Positions 12,737 through 26,222 are shown, counted from the stretch's first letter. The stretch: 64,000 bases of DNA from Rhyzopertha dominica (GCA_025024175.1 QCXZ01000003.1:1922001-1986000), one strand, 5' to 3'. Notes: generated by a model from the letters alone, not told the origin. Translations and numbers: made by a program.

Positions 12737-12920
12737 CTTCACGCTCGATATTTGAACTGACAGTTCCAAAGGTACGGTCTTACCAGGAAGGTCGATATGT
12801 GTACCCTCCGTGGTTTGATAATGAGATAATTACGTTCATTCGTCGTAAGAATGCAGATTTTATGGCATAGCATATCTTTAAAAAAATCCCTGCTATTCGA
12901 GTAAGTGCTCAGTTTTAGAT
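12737..12920 (+). pseudogene. Non-LTR retrotransposon ORF2 linker fragment
   Basis: The plus-strand reading TVPKVRSYQEGRYVYPPWFD, NEIITFIRRKNADFM, then FKKIPAIRVSAQF matches the region between the endonuclease and reverse transcriptase domains of jockey-like elements. There a 'P.V.....YP.WF..EL...I..KN..H' signature precedes a basic 'FKK......F..LR' segment. Stops follow each block and the downstream reverse transcriptase core is absent. It may derive from the same kind of element as the better preserved copy at 61060-62269, but the two do not overlap in protein sequence so this cannot be tested here. Confidence 0.5.
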
Positions 12921-15900
12921 AGGGTTTATATTTAATAACATTGCATTGTGCTGAACATAACGACGTATAAACTAGAAATTTTGAGGCGTTTTTCCTGGGT
13001 GTAATAACACATCCGCAGATTTTTGTAAGAAATTTGTTACCGTACCAGAGGAAAAAAAGGAGATTGAAGCTGTTTAATGCTGCAAGACGTGAGATGACTG
13101 CTTCCAAAATAAGATAACAAAGGCTCAAGTAACAAAAAATGCATATGGTTGTATATAAAAATACATTTCATTAGGTCATATCTTTGTCGAAGACTCTTGT
13201 TTAAATAATCTCAAAGCGAACTCGAAAATAAATCTTGTTTTAAACCTTGAGTTAGTTATCGACACTATTGCAATACAAAAATGTATTTATGAGATGTAAT
13301 AAAACACACTAAGCTATACCAACAATAATTAGTTCATCTCACAAGAGAGCAGTGTGAGAGTAAAATAATCAACTTCACCTAACAAGAATAAAAAACTGTG
13401 ACTGTAGCCTCAAAACAAGAAAATCTACCATGAGTAGGTAAATGGCTTCTTAAAGGCCAGTGTGTTCCATTAGTATGATTTATAGCGGTGAAAAAGTTCC
13501 TGTGTTCGTTGGACTGCGGATGTAAACAAACGAATTGTGGAAGTGGATTGGTTAATAGCTTTCTAAGTCTTGAGAACGAAAAGGCAATCTGAAAACTATA
13601 TATTCGTTAAACCTTAGATCCTGTATGTTGTTTACGACAGATTGTAAAGAGTGTTGGTTGTTTAAAACATATATAGTGGCAATTGTTTTTGGTTTAAGAA
13701 CAACAATCCTGGTTGGGGGTAGTTGAATATTTTTTAATATAGATAGTTAAGGTTAGAAGGCTCACGAAACATATTGTTATAAAAGTAAATCTCGCTTTTA
13801 ACATTAGCAGCTACAGGACGCACATTTTTACTAATTTTATAGGATGGATGAGTTCCATACATACTGTACTGAATTTGTAAAGTAAAACTGCTAAAGTTCA
13901 GTAACAATATATCCACTAAAACTTGAAAGTTTCATAAGTTGTAGATAACTTATACGTACAGCTAACCCGCTGCAATGGACTGTGCTAGTGCAATATATAT
14001 CTATATTAAATCGGAAGTCCCGAAGCACTCTTAAGGACTATTTACGCCGTCCCGTTATTATAAAGTTTCTACTGTTGACCTCCTTCCACGTACATATTGC
14101 TCGCAAGCCTGCCTCCGGATATACTTCAAAACATTTTTAAATTCTCTGGTAGGATATCAGTCAATATTTAAGTTTCTGCCGTGTTTTCTCTGGAGATCAA
14201 GACGGTTGCAAAACAAAACGGGATGGGTGGGTATATGTTTGCTGACAGAGACGGATTCGCTTACCCACGTAGGTGGTACAAAAGGTGTAAGTAATGTAAG
14301 TAAAGTGAAAAATTCACCCCTAGGATTAAGTGATGTACCCTCAGTCTATTGTTGCCCCGTTTTGGAATCTGTGAAGTCTCTTTTGAAGTTCATTTGCCCC
14401 TATCAATAAGCAATAAAAATATTCTGTTCTGTCAGTCCTGCTGCATGCTAATTCTGTATTAAATAATTTGTTACCATTAAATCTAGATATTTCTAATAAG
14501 ACACATTATTTAATTTTATATTATTCAAGTGCCATATCTTCCCTTAATTTTTGTTGTAATTCTGGGATACATCGATAACTAGTAATGCCAAAGGGTTAAG
14601 GTTTCGATATTACGTTTTTATTGTGAGCTGTACCATCGCTATTTTTATATCGTCTTTTGTTTTAAATCTATAGCCAACTTTTGAATAATGTAACATTCCT
14701 TCTGCTCTCAATATCGTGCTTGGGTATGTTATTAACCCGTTCCCACTAAAAAAAAATACATTCTGCTTCCCTTTTAGGAGCCTTTTCGGGCTTCTTTTCA
14801 GTGGTTTACACAAGTATACTATCAATGTCAATTCCTTCGAGAAGTGATCCATATCTCTATTAATGTCCTTATTCTAAAGATATTCAAGGTGACGTCAACT
14901 AGCTGATATGTCAAACTTAAAAAGATATACTACACAATATAAACCTGTAGTGACGCAAATGTCCAAAATTTCCAGTTTCCCTCTGTGCTTGAGTAAGTCA
15001 TATTTATCTCAAGCAGCATGCTCCGGTTTTATTGCATAATGTAGTACCCAAAAACGATGAAGTGACAAGTATATAATATACTGTCCCTCTAGAACTTTGC
15101 AGCTAACCCACATTCGCGTCTCAGACTTCATGTCACCAACCCGAAATAATTTTCAATAATAATATGCTAAGGAGGCCATTTCCTCGCACTGTGATGGCCA
15201 GAACGTTATAGAGAGCGAGCTAGACGATAAAAATAGACTCATTTGCTCAGGCATGTGTAAAAAGCAGATAGAAGAGGACCAGCGCTAACATGACTTCGGG
15301 GTATGCTAATCGCCTCATTCTAGAAGTACATACTGCGAAACGGGACAGAAAANATTAAACTNTTAAGAAGGAAACAATGAAAATTTATTAGTTTTTACGA
15401 GTGGGGATCATGGCGAAGCACTTACTTAATATATTAAAACAAACTGACTTTTTTTAATGAATTTTTTTAACAACGAATGTCCAAGTAATTTATGAATAGT
15501 GTTTTGTATGGTTCATATCTCTTATCAGTAACGGGTTAAGAAAAAAAACAGTATTAGAGGCTATCTTAGCAACACACAAACAAGCTGGTTTTCTAGATAT
15601 GTTTAATTTAGAAAAGGGCTGATTTTTCAATAGGCATTGAGAAGGACCGAAGCTTTCATATAATAAAGCAGCCTATTTATTTAAATAATCGTATCCTAAT
15701 AAAAATAAAATAAAAATATACGATTAAAGGTTCAAAACATATTACAACAGTAATAACTGTCAGTATATAAGATATAAATCTTGTCTACTATTTATTAATA
15801 ACACTTATATTCAGTTGTATGTTACACTAAAAGTTGCAAATTACATGTACTTTTAAAAGCATGCTTTCATTAACCGTTTTCTACAGGACGTCCTCAAAAA

Positions 15901-16599
15901 GTCCAACAAAGCTTACCACAACATGCTCCTGGGGCCGAAAGAACCCATTCAAGTAAACTTATTTTTCTTCTCCCGTCCATTTACAATAAATATTATATGT
16001 ACTTGCTACTTTATGAACATGGGAAACAAAATATGAACTGTAATGCCTTCTCAAATGCCTTGTACCCTTAGCATTTACTTTTGAATTAACATATATTTAC
16101 TTAAAATGATTTATTTCAGGGCAATAAAGAACACTTGCTAGGCTTTTGGGTAGAGCTTTTAGGAATACCTCGTATACCCAACCGTAACGTTTAATTTAAA
16201 AATATGTGAAAACGAAGTACATTTCCAGCAAATAATTTCTTTAATTTAACGTGTTTTTATGTGTTATTAAAATTAAGTAATTAAATCATCAGTAGTAGGC
16301 AACAGTTTTGAAAATAACATATGCCAATTAGGATAGACGACTTGTTATTTCGAAATGAATTGTTTGCTGACTCTATAGCAAAAATAAAACTTATTGAAGT
16401 TTAGTAAATATTATTAATGGCTAGCAAGTCATTTCTAGCTTCTGTAAGTCGTATCGAATCGTAACAAAAGTTCCATTAGTAGTATTTGGCGGAAGGCACG
16501 CTGTATTCTTTTACGATTCACACAATATTTACCAGTTACAGTAGTGGAGTGTCTGAACAGCGAAATTAAGTAATAGCACAAGAACATAAACATGCCGTA
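12921..16599. other. A+T-rich DNA without recognisable genes
   Basis: No coding region, RNA gene or clean repeat is visible. Open frames here (for example 13734-13916 minus, 14206-14409 plus, 14610-14852 minus) are short and have compositions expected by chance. Two isolated N bases lie near 15350. Confidence 0.4.
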
Positions 16600-17173
16600 A
16601 AACAAATTTAAATCCCATTCCCGGTGGACGTTATTGCAGCCGGCTTAAGAAATGTCGGGACGACCGCCGCTCGTAAACGTGCTTTTCCTGGCACCGGTGC
16701 AGCACGCGCGGTCTTCTTGTTTTTAATTTTCCGCGACGGAGCGTCCCCGAACGAAAACAGAGCCATTGTTTCGAAAACGGATTTTCTCGATAAGGAAATT
16801 ACCGGGTGAGAAGCAACGTGCCACTAAAAGATTGGACTGCAGCTTCCATTTACGGATGGAAGAGCGCTATCTCTCTATTTTATAATAAGATATGGGGCAA
16901 TACGCTGCATATTGCGCTCGGACTGTTCTGCTACATTTGTTTACGGTGTTTATTTCTCTGCGCTTCGATGGTAAGGAAATGCAATCGCGGAGATGGTCAG
17001 TATTGGGGTTAAAGATAAAGGAGCAGTCGGTCCCCTTTCTTCTGTTTGTTACGATTTACAATACATTTAACTTCTTCTCTCAGATACTTTTATGTAGTGC
17101 ATTGGCTTGGCTACTTTATTACATCGCTGAAAGGTACTGTTGCAGAAATATATACAGTTCTTTAGTTCCTTAA
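16600..17173. other. CpG-rich block followed by short open frames
   Basis: From about 16620 to 16830 the sequence is conspicuously CpG-rich. Short overlapping plus-strand frames (61, 68 and 93 codons at 16624-16809, 16806-17012 and 16892-17173) cross it without any recognisable protein. Blocks like this recur at 27.4, 41.3, 50.3 and 59.0-59.3 kb. A conserved regulatory element or a non-coding 5' exon are the likeliest explanations. Confidence 0.3.
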
Positions 17174-18742
17174 TGTTCTGTAACGCAGAATGATTGTTAC
17201 GAAATGCGACTGCAACTAGATGTTAATAAAGTTCGTAGGTTTCAAGTCAATAATTAAGGATGCCACCAATTTAAATTATTTATACTTAATGTACATGCGA
17301 TACAGCTTATTGAAGCAACATGTGTCTCTATAAATATTAAAACTGCAGCATGATGGCTGTTTCTAAGACATGAGTAAATGAATTATTACACTAGGTACTA
17401 TGTTTGTCTAAAGAAACCTAGACAAATTTGTCATACCATAGTTCTTCTAAGGTTTCGACCTTTAATTAATTTAATTTTAAATTAATATGATATTTTGATA
17501 TTAGTATAAAATGTACNTTTGAGTTTGTTCTACCGCTATTATTATTTGAATGGTAATGTGGAAATATGAGTGTGTGTGATAGTGATATGGTGTTTATTTG
17601 AGTTTGTGCGTTTAAATGATAGTGTTTTAGGTGTTACTTAGTCCTGTCATTTACATATGTGTTTAAAATTTTTTTTGTACATGTGTCATTTCCGAAAATT
17701 GTCTTTGACGTTTATGTGGTTTTGTATTAACAATAATTTTGGTGTAATCGAAGTCAAAAATGTAATAGTTTGCTCTTGATGCTTTTTCAAAGCTGTGTAG
17801 TTGTTATCATTTTGTGTTATTGTATCCTAAATGAATTAATTAATTATCACTTACTATTTTTAATAATTATTTACAGTTGTTATTAAAATAACTTCCCACT
17901 AAATCTTTTTCTATATTTGACAGCCTAAACAGTCACCCCCTGTCATGAAAAGCATTCTCAAAATTGAATGAAATAGTTCTATAGTTCCTCAAAAAATTAC
18001 TTAAATTATTTTAAGGACTCCTTCAAGATTTCAAAAAAATATATTTTCTCACACCGAAACCATACACGCCTATACTGTGCTACTTATCAGAAATGGACAC
18101 CAGAAACCGCGCCTGAATTTTCGAAATTGTACCTACTACTAGCTTTATTTTTTACTTTTTCACTTTTTTAATTTATTCAAACCATATTTTGTTGACAATT
18201 TTGATAAAATGCTGCGCGAAACCGACAAAACGTTATTCCTTCGATAGACCACAGGCTAGTAAATATAGATACTAATACACGTATTATTAATGAGCCGACT
18301 TTGGCACTGTATATTAAAGTGTAAAAAAAAATTGTTGACTTCAGACATTTAGTTTGAATTTCTACAACCAGAGAAAGTAAGTATACGAAAGACTATGTAA
18401 TATTATTGCATGAAAATATTCTAATAGATGAATACCCACATCTATCTTCTCTTTAGTTACAGTTGCTAAAATGTAAGTATAATGAATTAGTTTTATTCCC
18501 GGCACTATTCCTCTATAAATTAGTTAAGCAGTTAACGGTCATAAACGGGGCGTACTAAACAGACATTATTTTTATTAACCATCTGGTTTATTGCGCCCTG
18601 GTTCTTTTATATATCTCTAAAATCATGAGAAACAAATTGAACCAACTACTCACATTTTGTATAAACTTAACCACGTAGTAGTGGTCCAAAAACTACGAAG
18701 TTAATAATTATAGAAACAATAACATGGTATGAATATACTCAC
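17174..18742. other. A+T-rich DNA without recognisable genes
   Basis: The interval 17540-17850 is T+G-rich on the plus strand, reminiscent of degenerate (TG)n-type sequence, but no tandem unit is preserved. Nothing else is seen. Confidence 0.4.
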
Positions 18743-19825
18743 TTTTTTGTTCCTAGATCGCCACAAAATTGAGACTAGACTGCAACAAAAGAAAAAAGAG
18801 GTGATTCGAAACTAAACTGAAAATCTGATATAACGGTATTTAAGCGCGTACCGAGACTTTTAATGAAAAATAGTCAATCTCACTAATTCCCTTGGAAGGT
18901 AAATTCAAGTAATATCCTAAAACTGGTCAATTTTATTTGAAGAATAAGAGTGAGAACTGTCAGAGTTGTTACCTTACATTGCAAGATGTCCCATTCAAAG
19001 TAAAAGCGACCTGTTTCAGAATTGTACTCGAACTTGTCCTATAGGAGTTATTAGGAATTATTGAAGTTGTCACGTTCTCATTTAAACACCAAGTATATAG
19101 ACGATATACACAAACATCATCTTACCTGTTGGTGTTAGAACTAGGTGGATAAATTGGGTTTCATGCACTTTCTTGAGAACCAGGTGGCTCTGAATGAAGG
19201 ATCTGTGAACAGAAGCTCGCAAACAATTAGTAACTTAATTCGAGAGGAGGTATAGTTTACAATAAAGTAACTTGTTTGTATTCCAACGATTGTATTTTAT
19301 TATTATCGTATACATAAAACTCAAAAAATACTTTATGCCGTTTGAACATCCCACCTCGTTGTAGATAGCCTGAAACAAAATTAAACAAGTTTAGGCTGTG
19401 CGTAAATTTGTATGGGGATACTAGATAATTTCATTCACTTACCCTGTCTAGAGAATAATAATCAACTCAAAGCGATCCAGACTAAATATCTTCAGCCTAG
19501 AAGAATTTTATAGCTACTTACATATCTTGAAACAAAGCACTACACTCTCACGCCTCTTCCCTTTACCACACGCCATTATATTGCAACGCTCGCACTCCCC
19601 AATATAGTATATGTAAATCACGAAAGACACATGCAAAGAAATAATTTTTATCGACTCACCAACAGACACCGCAGTAACTGCTTCCCCTGCCTGAAACAAG
19701 AATTCAGTGTCACTTTTCAGAAAAAAGGCGGATAGAATTTAAGAAACTCACGTTGCCTGGTTAAGACCGCAGCCCCCTCTTCATCCACATCTGGCACCGG
19801 TTGGCACTAGCACACCGCTGCACAT
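18743..19825 (-). other. Cluster of exon-like segments, candidate spliced non-coding transcript
   Basis: Read on the minus strand, several short segments are each bounded by a pyrimidine-rich AG acceptor and a good GT donor. They are 19752-19825 (acceptor TTTCCAG, donor GTGAGT), 19660-19690 (TTGTTTCAG, GTGAGT), 19443-19496 (TTCTTCTAG, GTAAGTG), 19126-19202 (CTGTTCACAG, GTAAGATG) and 18743-18779 (TTTGTTGCAG, GTGAGT). A possible terminal exon starts at 19369 after TTTTGTTTCAG and has AATAAA at 19296-19301. Implied introns of 61 and 73 bases are within the normal insect range. The first segment has stops in all three frames, so the transcript would be non-coding or untranslated there; the 19126-19202 segment is open in one frame. 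Such signals also arise by chance in A+T-rich DNA, so this is a hypothesis. Confidence 0.3.
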
Positions 19826-22800
19826 CTGGAAATTGGAAAAATATACTTAGAACCGAATACTCAAAAAATTTCTCATAATAATTCATACACAATGCTTGAT
19901 TGTCAGCTAAATTTTGGTTATTATTGTTAACAGAATATTTCGATTTTTGTTACATTACCTAAATGGTTATTCTCTTTATAATTTCCATTATTTAATATAT
20001 TATTCTCCCAAGCTCATTTTGTAGTACTCTACACATATGCCCTGCTTTATTGCAACTTGCTACACACATATCGTTACGATAACTGTAATACTGTAGTTCT
20101 AGGTGACAGGCTAAATTGTTACACAGGTTGTTTACAATAATCAATCTAGAACCACGTTTAGTTGCTGATACCATTAATGCTGCGATACAATTGTCTGTCG
20201 CAGTAACAATATATATGTTTGTCTCTGTACTAAGTATAAGGACGAAAGAAGAAATTGCAGTGTGTGTTATACTTAAAAGGGAATTTTCTTGCGCGTTTTT
20301 TACAAAGCACAAATTAAAGGTGTGTTCACATGTAATATTTTCATATTACGAGCACGGGCCGTATCAGTTAGTCAAGGTTTTTAGTATTAACTTCTTAATG
20401 TGGCGCTCTGTTCTCGGTACGTGTACAGGTACCGCTAAAAATTCAATAATACGAAGCAATTGATTCTAACAAATATATATTATTTTGTTCCTACTGCTAT
20501 TTTGACAAACAATATCTACTATTTATTTATTGATTTCGCCTAGCCCATGCTTTTCTGAACAGGTATATGCTGAATAGAGGAGTTAGTCTAGGTATTTACT
20601 ATAAATGGGAACAATACAGATGGTTTCTTTCATTTTCCAAATGGCAATCTATTATACTTAATTATCAATTATAAGAGGTATAAAATTTTTCGTGAAGCAC
20701 TGTTTATATCCTGATAATTTGGTTTTATTTATGAAACGCACACCAAATTTGTTAAGACGAAACAAACGAACATTTGGGTTTAGCAAATTTTTTTTTTGTA
20801 AATCTTACTAAAACTAACAACAACTGTAAAGACTATAACAATAAATAGTACAACTTAACAATTTACAACAACAGCTTAATCAAGCAAAAGGTAAACATTT
20901 AAAATTTTGTTAGCCTTCTTCTTCTTATTTTGTTAATTGCTTCCACGATATTATTTAGCAGCTAAGATCTGAACTGACACTCGCTAGAGATTCTTTCAGT
21001 CATATTTCATATTCATATTTTGCATGTTAGTGGAAGTTACATTATACCGCGTATCAAATAATATTGTGCTATTACTTCCTGTTATAAGCTAAACCCATTG
21101 TACACGATTAAATTTTTTGAAGACGTGGCTCTGAGCGTCTGCGCAAAGAAAAGGTCCCCCTTTAAAGTTAAGGTTGTCTTGTTTCGGTATTCTTTTCAAA
21201 CTTGAACAAATTTTGATTCGTATACTTTATAGGCATTCTTATTTCTTACGATCAGATTCTAAAGGTAAAATATTGCTTTCAACATCCTCAAACCTTTACA
21301 AACAAACAAACAAACCTTCACGGCTGGTCCCTTCGATCAAAAATGCATAATTCGCACGTCGTCTGGCCCTGTCCATTAGCGTTATTAACGGGCAATTAGA
21401 CATAGTTTAATCAAAATCTCATTAACGCACTTAAGGTTACCGCACAGAGAAGCACTAATGCCCCTTCAATCCCAACGTTAACAAAGTAATTTGACACCGA
21501 GGGCTCTTAATGAACGACTAGGCTTAGTCACGACGGTAGAAGCAAAATCGATTCAGCATTTGGAGGGATTTTACTAAATTCAGGTTGTGTAATAAAACAC
21601 TTTAATGTGCGCCTACATATGCGGGTTTGCCAAGCTATTAACGTAATCAATTAATTATAAATGCACATTGTACACTCAGCTGTTTGTTAGTCCACATGGA
21701 ACTATTCAATTTGTTTCATTTGTTTTAGCAAACGAATATCGTCCTATTATTTTTATCCATTTAAAACATATGTCTACTTTTTGGCAAAAAACTGCGTAAT
21801 GCAGAAAATATATGCATAAATTGGAATTAGAATTATGGGGCTCAGTCAAAGAACAAAAATCGACATGTTGCCTTCAATTCGAACAGGGTAGGGTATTATG
21901 ACGCTTTCTATCCAAGAGAATTAGAGGTTTTTCACTGATTTCTCTTAATAAATGTTTTCGAATAATCGTTCCAACTGAAGTAGCACAATTTTTTTAGACT
22001 TACAGTTGTGATAGCCTCGGCTAGCATCTGTTCTTCACATCTCATTAAGAAATAAGGATGTCATACTGTTTGTCATTAGTTACCAAAGACCAACAAAATA
22101 AAATATGTAAACATCATCGTTAGCTCTTAAGCTATACAGTAAGACAAAAGTCAAATTTTGCAATGTCACTTAACACAAAGAACAAAGTAGATAAGACAGC
22201 GATAGCTGTTTCTTTGAATGGTGGAAACAAGTTTTAAAAGTTATAAAGAGTGATCGAAAGTTATCAAAATATGATGAGATATTAATAAATTTTATACGCA
22301 CGCCATGCTACTGCAATTACATGAAAGTAACTGCAAGAAAGTAAACCGTCATTAACTGAAACAACATTTTTACGTTAAATTTCTGGCTAGACTAGAATCT
22401 ACCTAGCTCGATAGTTCATTTACTCTTGATGAAGGCAGTTGTGTACTTAAGATCGCGAGTACTAAGCTCTCTCTGAGATGCCTGTCGGCTCATATTGCTG
22501 TTTACGTTATGCTTATGTTGCGGGCTTTCGTAATTAGGGAGAGATTATCTTCAACGTCTGGCTTTACCGCAAATCAGTTTGTTTTAGTTACGGATTTTTA
22601 CAGTTTCGTACCTTCGTTTAATCAAGACTGCGTGTATAGATACTATTAAACATAATTTTTGGTTAAGGTAACCAGGCTTCTTCTTTGGGGGAGTTGGAGT
22701 TGGTTTGAGTTCAGTCCGTGTATTTATTATTCAAACCAGTCTTTCTATGTGACTTTATACGATTTACCCAAAACCAAAGTAAAATAAAGGGGACGCTTTC

Positions 22801-23606
22801 TCTCCGAAGGCACTAACATATTTTTCGATGTACAAGCAAAATACAAAGCCATTCTTTTGTTGTATTTTTTCGGCCACCCCATAGCGTAGTTGCCAAATTG
22901 TACACGGTTTATTATCTGATACCCATTTACACTGTAATATTTTACATTTTATTTATTATTATATATTATATTACCTAGTGTCTGTGACGTATGAAAATTA
23001 TTTGGCAAATATACAAGTCCGATCTATCAGTGTCGTTTCTGCGACAATACAGAAGTGATTAAAAAAATTTATTTACTTATTTACAAAACAAGAAAGCCGT
23101 GATTTCAGAGGATCTAATAAAACGAAACTAGAATTAATTAATTCATAATATACAAATAAATCAGTTACTTATAGCAGTGATACACATAATAGTGAAAATT
23201 GATAACAAAATTAAGTCTACAATATGACGACCTTCAGTCCAAGCATAACTGTATTGTTTTATTTAAAGACAGCCGCATTTTTTTATAAATGCCCCTATTA
23301 TTTTTAAAGACGATACCCTAAGCAGATGGGGCTAGTTTCGAGCTGTTCTTTGATCTCCAGGAGAATATGCTCTTCAAGATTTTCTGTTACCTGAGTAACC
23401 CGTTCAACATTACTATATCACTATTCAACTATTGAACCTATTTATTTTTCGGGTATCATGTCCTCCGGTTGCTCGAGATTATTGCAGGTCCTAATAAACT
23501 AAGGGCGTATCAGCATATTTTCTTAAATAGTAAACATAGGTATTATTCAAGGAAATGTTTAGTTTTACGCACATTTTTATCAAACATGGTCTGGCATAAG
23601 ATTCTA
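19826..23606. other. A+T-rich DNA without recognisable genes
   Basis: Two overlapping open frames on opposite strands (20116-20463 plus, 19992-20312 minus) share the same DNA, and neither resembles a known protein. A (CAAA)n run of about four units sits near 21300. It is followed by a G+C-richer stretch to about 21560 containing many ATTA cores, which could be a regulatory element. No transposon is recognised. Confidence 0.4.
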
Positions 23607-23637
23607 ACGGGTGGGCCATATAAAATTTGCATTTTTG
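23607..23637 (+). repeat. Left TIR of the mariner-type element
   Basis: It begins ACGGGTGGGCCAT and continues through TTTGCATTTTTGA. It matches the right end in inverted orientation with about three substitutions and one indel. Confidence 0.9.
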
Positions 23638-24047
23638 ATCGGCTATAAATAAAAAATTAATGAATGTTTTTCAAAGTTATAAGTTTATTAGAAAGATTAA
23701 ACTTTTACATTTATGAATGAAATACGACATCATTCAAATAGCTACCACGGCTGGTTTTGCAGTACCCCATCCGATCAACCCAATTTTTCAGTACATTTTC
23801 GATTGTTTGGGCTTTTTTTGATTTCCTGTTTCAAAACCTCAATAGTCTCTGGATGGTTCACGTAACACTTATCTTTAACGGCACCCCGCAAATAATAGTC
23901 CAACGGTGTCAAATCACAGCTGCGAGATGGCCAATTCACATCACCATTTCGGCTAATTACTCGATTTTCAAAAACAGTTCGCAAAAGATCGATGGTTATG
24001 TTGGCTGTATGGCAAGTGGCACCATCCTGTTGAAACCAAACATCATC

Positions 24048-24055
24048 CACGCCAT
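24048..24055. repeat. hAT target-site duplication, left copy
   Basis: CACGCCAT directly precedes the hAT left end. The partner is CATGCCAT at 25410-25417. Confidence 0.85.
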
Positions 24056-25409
24056 CAGGGGCGCCGACTCCATGGGTGCTCGGGTGCTCCAGCACCCACG
24101 AGAAGTAAATTGTGGGTGCGGAGCACCCACGACCAAATAGGCTTCAACACACGTACCATAAATTCAAACTGACTTATCGCAGATATAAAAAAGAACTCTT
24201 TGTCAAATTTATCAAATTAGAGCGTCAACAGTGCTGTCAGATGATTCAAGCCCACCCAGCCTTGTTTTAGAATTTCTTGTGAAAGCAAGTACGTGGAAAT
24301 GTTGCTCAGTTTTTTTAATATCTGATTTTTTTTATTTATTATACTGGAATTTTGATTTATGTGAACTATTTCAAGTAATAATCTCTTGTTTGTATTACTT
24401 TCTTTATCCTAAATTTTCACATTATCCCACTTAACATGATGTCCATGTTTTCAGTAAGTGAGCATCTATCCCTTTGTTTAGTTATATCACTTTTGTAGAC
24501 GGCCAATCTAACGATCCATTGTGATACCTGTCCTATTTGTACTTGCCTTCACAATCCTCACATTCCAAACATATATTATAGAACATTTGCATGATATTTT
24601 GCAGGTATTTTTGATTTTAGTGTTACGAGTAGGGTTGAGCCATGCTTCTTGTTCTCAATTGTAATTTTTATGTTTTCATTTTTTAAACGTTCTAAATAAT
24701 TTTGTTGTCAATCCAGTAATGTTTGGTAGGGATACATGCATTCTATGATCTACTGTTTGTAGGTTTTTGTCAACCATAGGATCATGATTTACCTTCTGCC
24801 CCACGTCACTCTGCATACTACCGTTAGCTGTGTTTGCGTTACATGAAGTGTTGATAAGTCAGTAGTAGAATAGAAGATTTTATTTATCAACGCTCTCGGG
24901 TATGAATTGTGTATTAGTAAATTTTCTAATTTTTTAAGTTTTTTCAATAAATTGTGAATATTTTATTTTAATAATTCTATGTTTCATCTGTTTTACAAAA
25001 TTTATTTTAACTTGTGTCGAATGATTTGAGGCGTAGTTTATATACCTCCCCGATGAGGTTGGTTTCCGTTACCAATACAGTATTATTTTATAATTTTTTC
25101 GTATATCTTTGGTTCTAAAAAAGAGTACTCCACATTCTACCTCTCGTTCTGAAGTGAATTGAACACAGTTTCTTTCATAAAAAAGTTTGTCGATGACTAA
25201 TGCTGGTACCAACAAAGGCACTAGGACAAATCTAGCATTTTTGTACTTATTTTTTTCCTCTTACGTATCTTTCTATTTATATCATACATAGTATTTCTGT
25301 CATATTGCATGTGTACCTATTAAGCGCTATTGGACGGATTCATAGATACTATTTTCACAATTATGTTAGCATGAGCACCCACGAGGTTTTCTAAAAGCTG
25401 GCGCTCCTG
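24056..25409. mobile_element. Non-autonomous hAT element nested in the mariner element
   Basis: The left end is CAGGGGCGCC at 24056 and the right end, read on the other strand, is CAGGAGCGCC ending at 25409. The CAGxGGCG-like terminal form is typical of hAT elements. It is flanked by an 8-bp duplication, CACGCCAT at 24048-24055 and CATGCCAT at 25410-25417, the expected hAT target-site length, with one later substitution. Subterminal copies of GCACCCACGA or its complement cluster near both ends (about 24090, 24123 and 25374, plus inverted GGGTGCTC at 24074 and 24082), as seen for hAT transposase-binding sites. The 1.35-kb interior has no transposase that I recognise, only chance frames, so the element must have been moved in trans. 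Confidence 0.88.
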
Positions 25410-25417
25410 CATGCCAT
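25410..25417. repeat. hAT target-site duplication, right copy
   Basis: CATGCCAT directly follows the hAT right end. It differs from the left copy by one transition. Confidence 0.85.
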
Positions 25418-26222
25418 TCTCTTCAACTTTTGGAAGCAAAAATTCGTTGAGCATGGCACGGTAACGATATCCATTGACAGTAGCGGTGGCTCCTTCATCA
25501 TTTTCGAAGAAAAAATGGACCAATGATGCCTCCTGACCAAAATCCACACCAAACAGTCACTCGTTGTGGATGAATTGGTTGCTCACAATCACGTGTGGAT
25601 TTTTTGATCCTCAAATACGGCAATTTTGCTTATTGACATAGCCTGCAAGGTGAAAATGAGCCTCATCTGAAAACACGATTTTTCGGTAAAAATGCTCATC
25701 TTCAGCTAAACGATCTTCAGCCCATTCTGCGAATCGAAAACGCATTGGATGGTCATGAGGCTTTATTTCTTGGACTAATTGAACTTTGTAGGCTTTCATA
25801 CCGAGATCTTTATGCAAAATTCTCCTGAGAGAAGTGCGAGAAATGTTCAGTTCTTGAGAACGATGACGAGTTGATGTTGATGGTTGCTCACGCACACTAC
25901 GAGCAACAACAGCAACGTTTTCAGCTGTTCGCACTGGACAAGAACGTAAATGTGTTGGTTTATTCAATAACGATCCAGTTTCACGAACTCGCTTGACAAA
26001 TTGATCCACAAATTGTCGTGAAGGCATTTCAGTTCTACTGAATTTTCCACGTAAATTTCTTACAGTTTGGGCAGAAGATTCACCACTTTGGAAATAAGTT
26101 TTCAATATTTCCCAATTTTGTTCAAGCGTAAAGCGACCCATTTCGTAAATGTCAAATATTAAATTAAATTTCTGTCATAGTACGAATAACAGAAGTGTTG
26201 CCAAACTCAAAATGACTACTAC

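Larger units (their letters stand above)
23711..26141 (-). pseudogene. Mariner-superfamily transposase, split by a hAT element
   Basis: The N-terminal 176 codons (26141 down to 25611, start MGRFTLEQNWEILKTYF) hold the helix-turn-helix region and the first catalytic motif FSDEAHFHL. A TGG-to-TGA type nonsense change ends this frame after NKQNCRI. Two frameshifts follow, one near 25595 (QPIHPQRVTVWCGFWSGG, one letter out of frame) and one near 25515 (FFFENDEGATATVNGYRYR). After MLNEFLLPKVEENGM the frame is broken by the hAT insertion and resumes at about 24050 with DDVWFQQDGATCHT, where the second catalytic D lies. SCDLTPLDY carries the third D, with 36 residues between by my count. A frameshift near 23815 precedes the C-terminus NWVDRMGYCKTSRGSYLNDV, which ends at the TAA at 23711-23713. 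Order and motifs fit a mariner-like DDxD enzyme. It cannot be functional. Confidence 0.88.

Noticed and set aside
19992..20463. Overlapping open frames on both strands (106 and 115 codons)
   Set aside because: They share the same DNA in opposite directions, have no motifs and show A+T-driven composition; chance is the simplest explanation.
21299..21318. (CAAA)n microsatellite
   Set aside because: Only about four units long; too short to annotate as a tandem array of interest.
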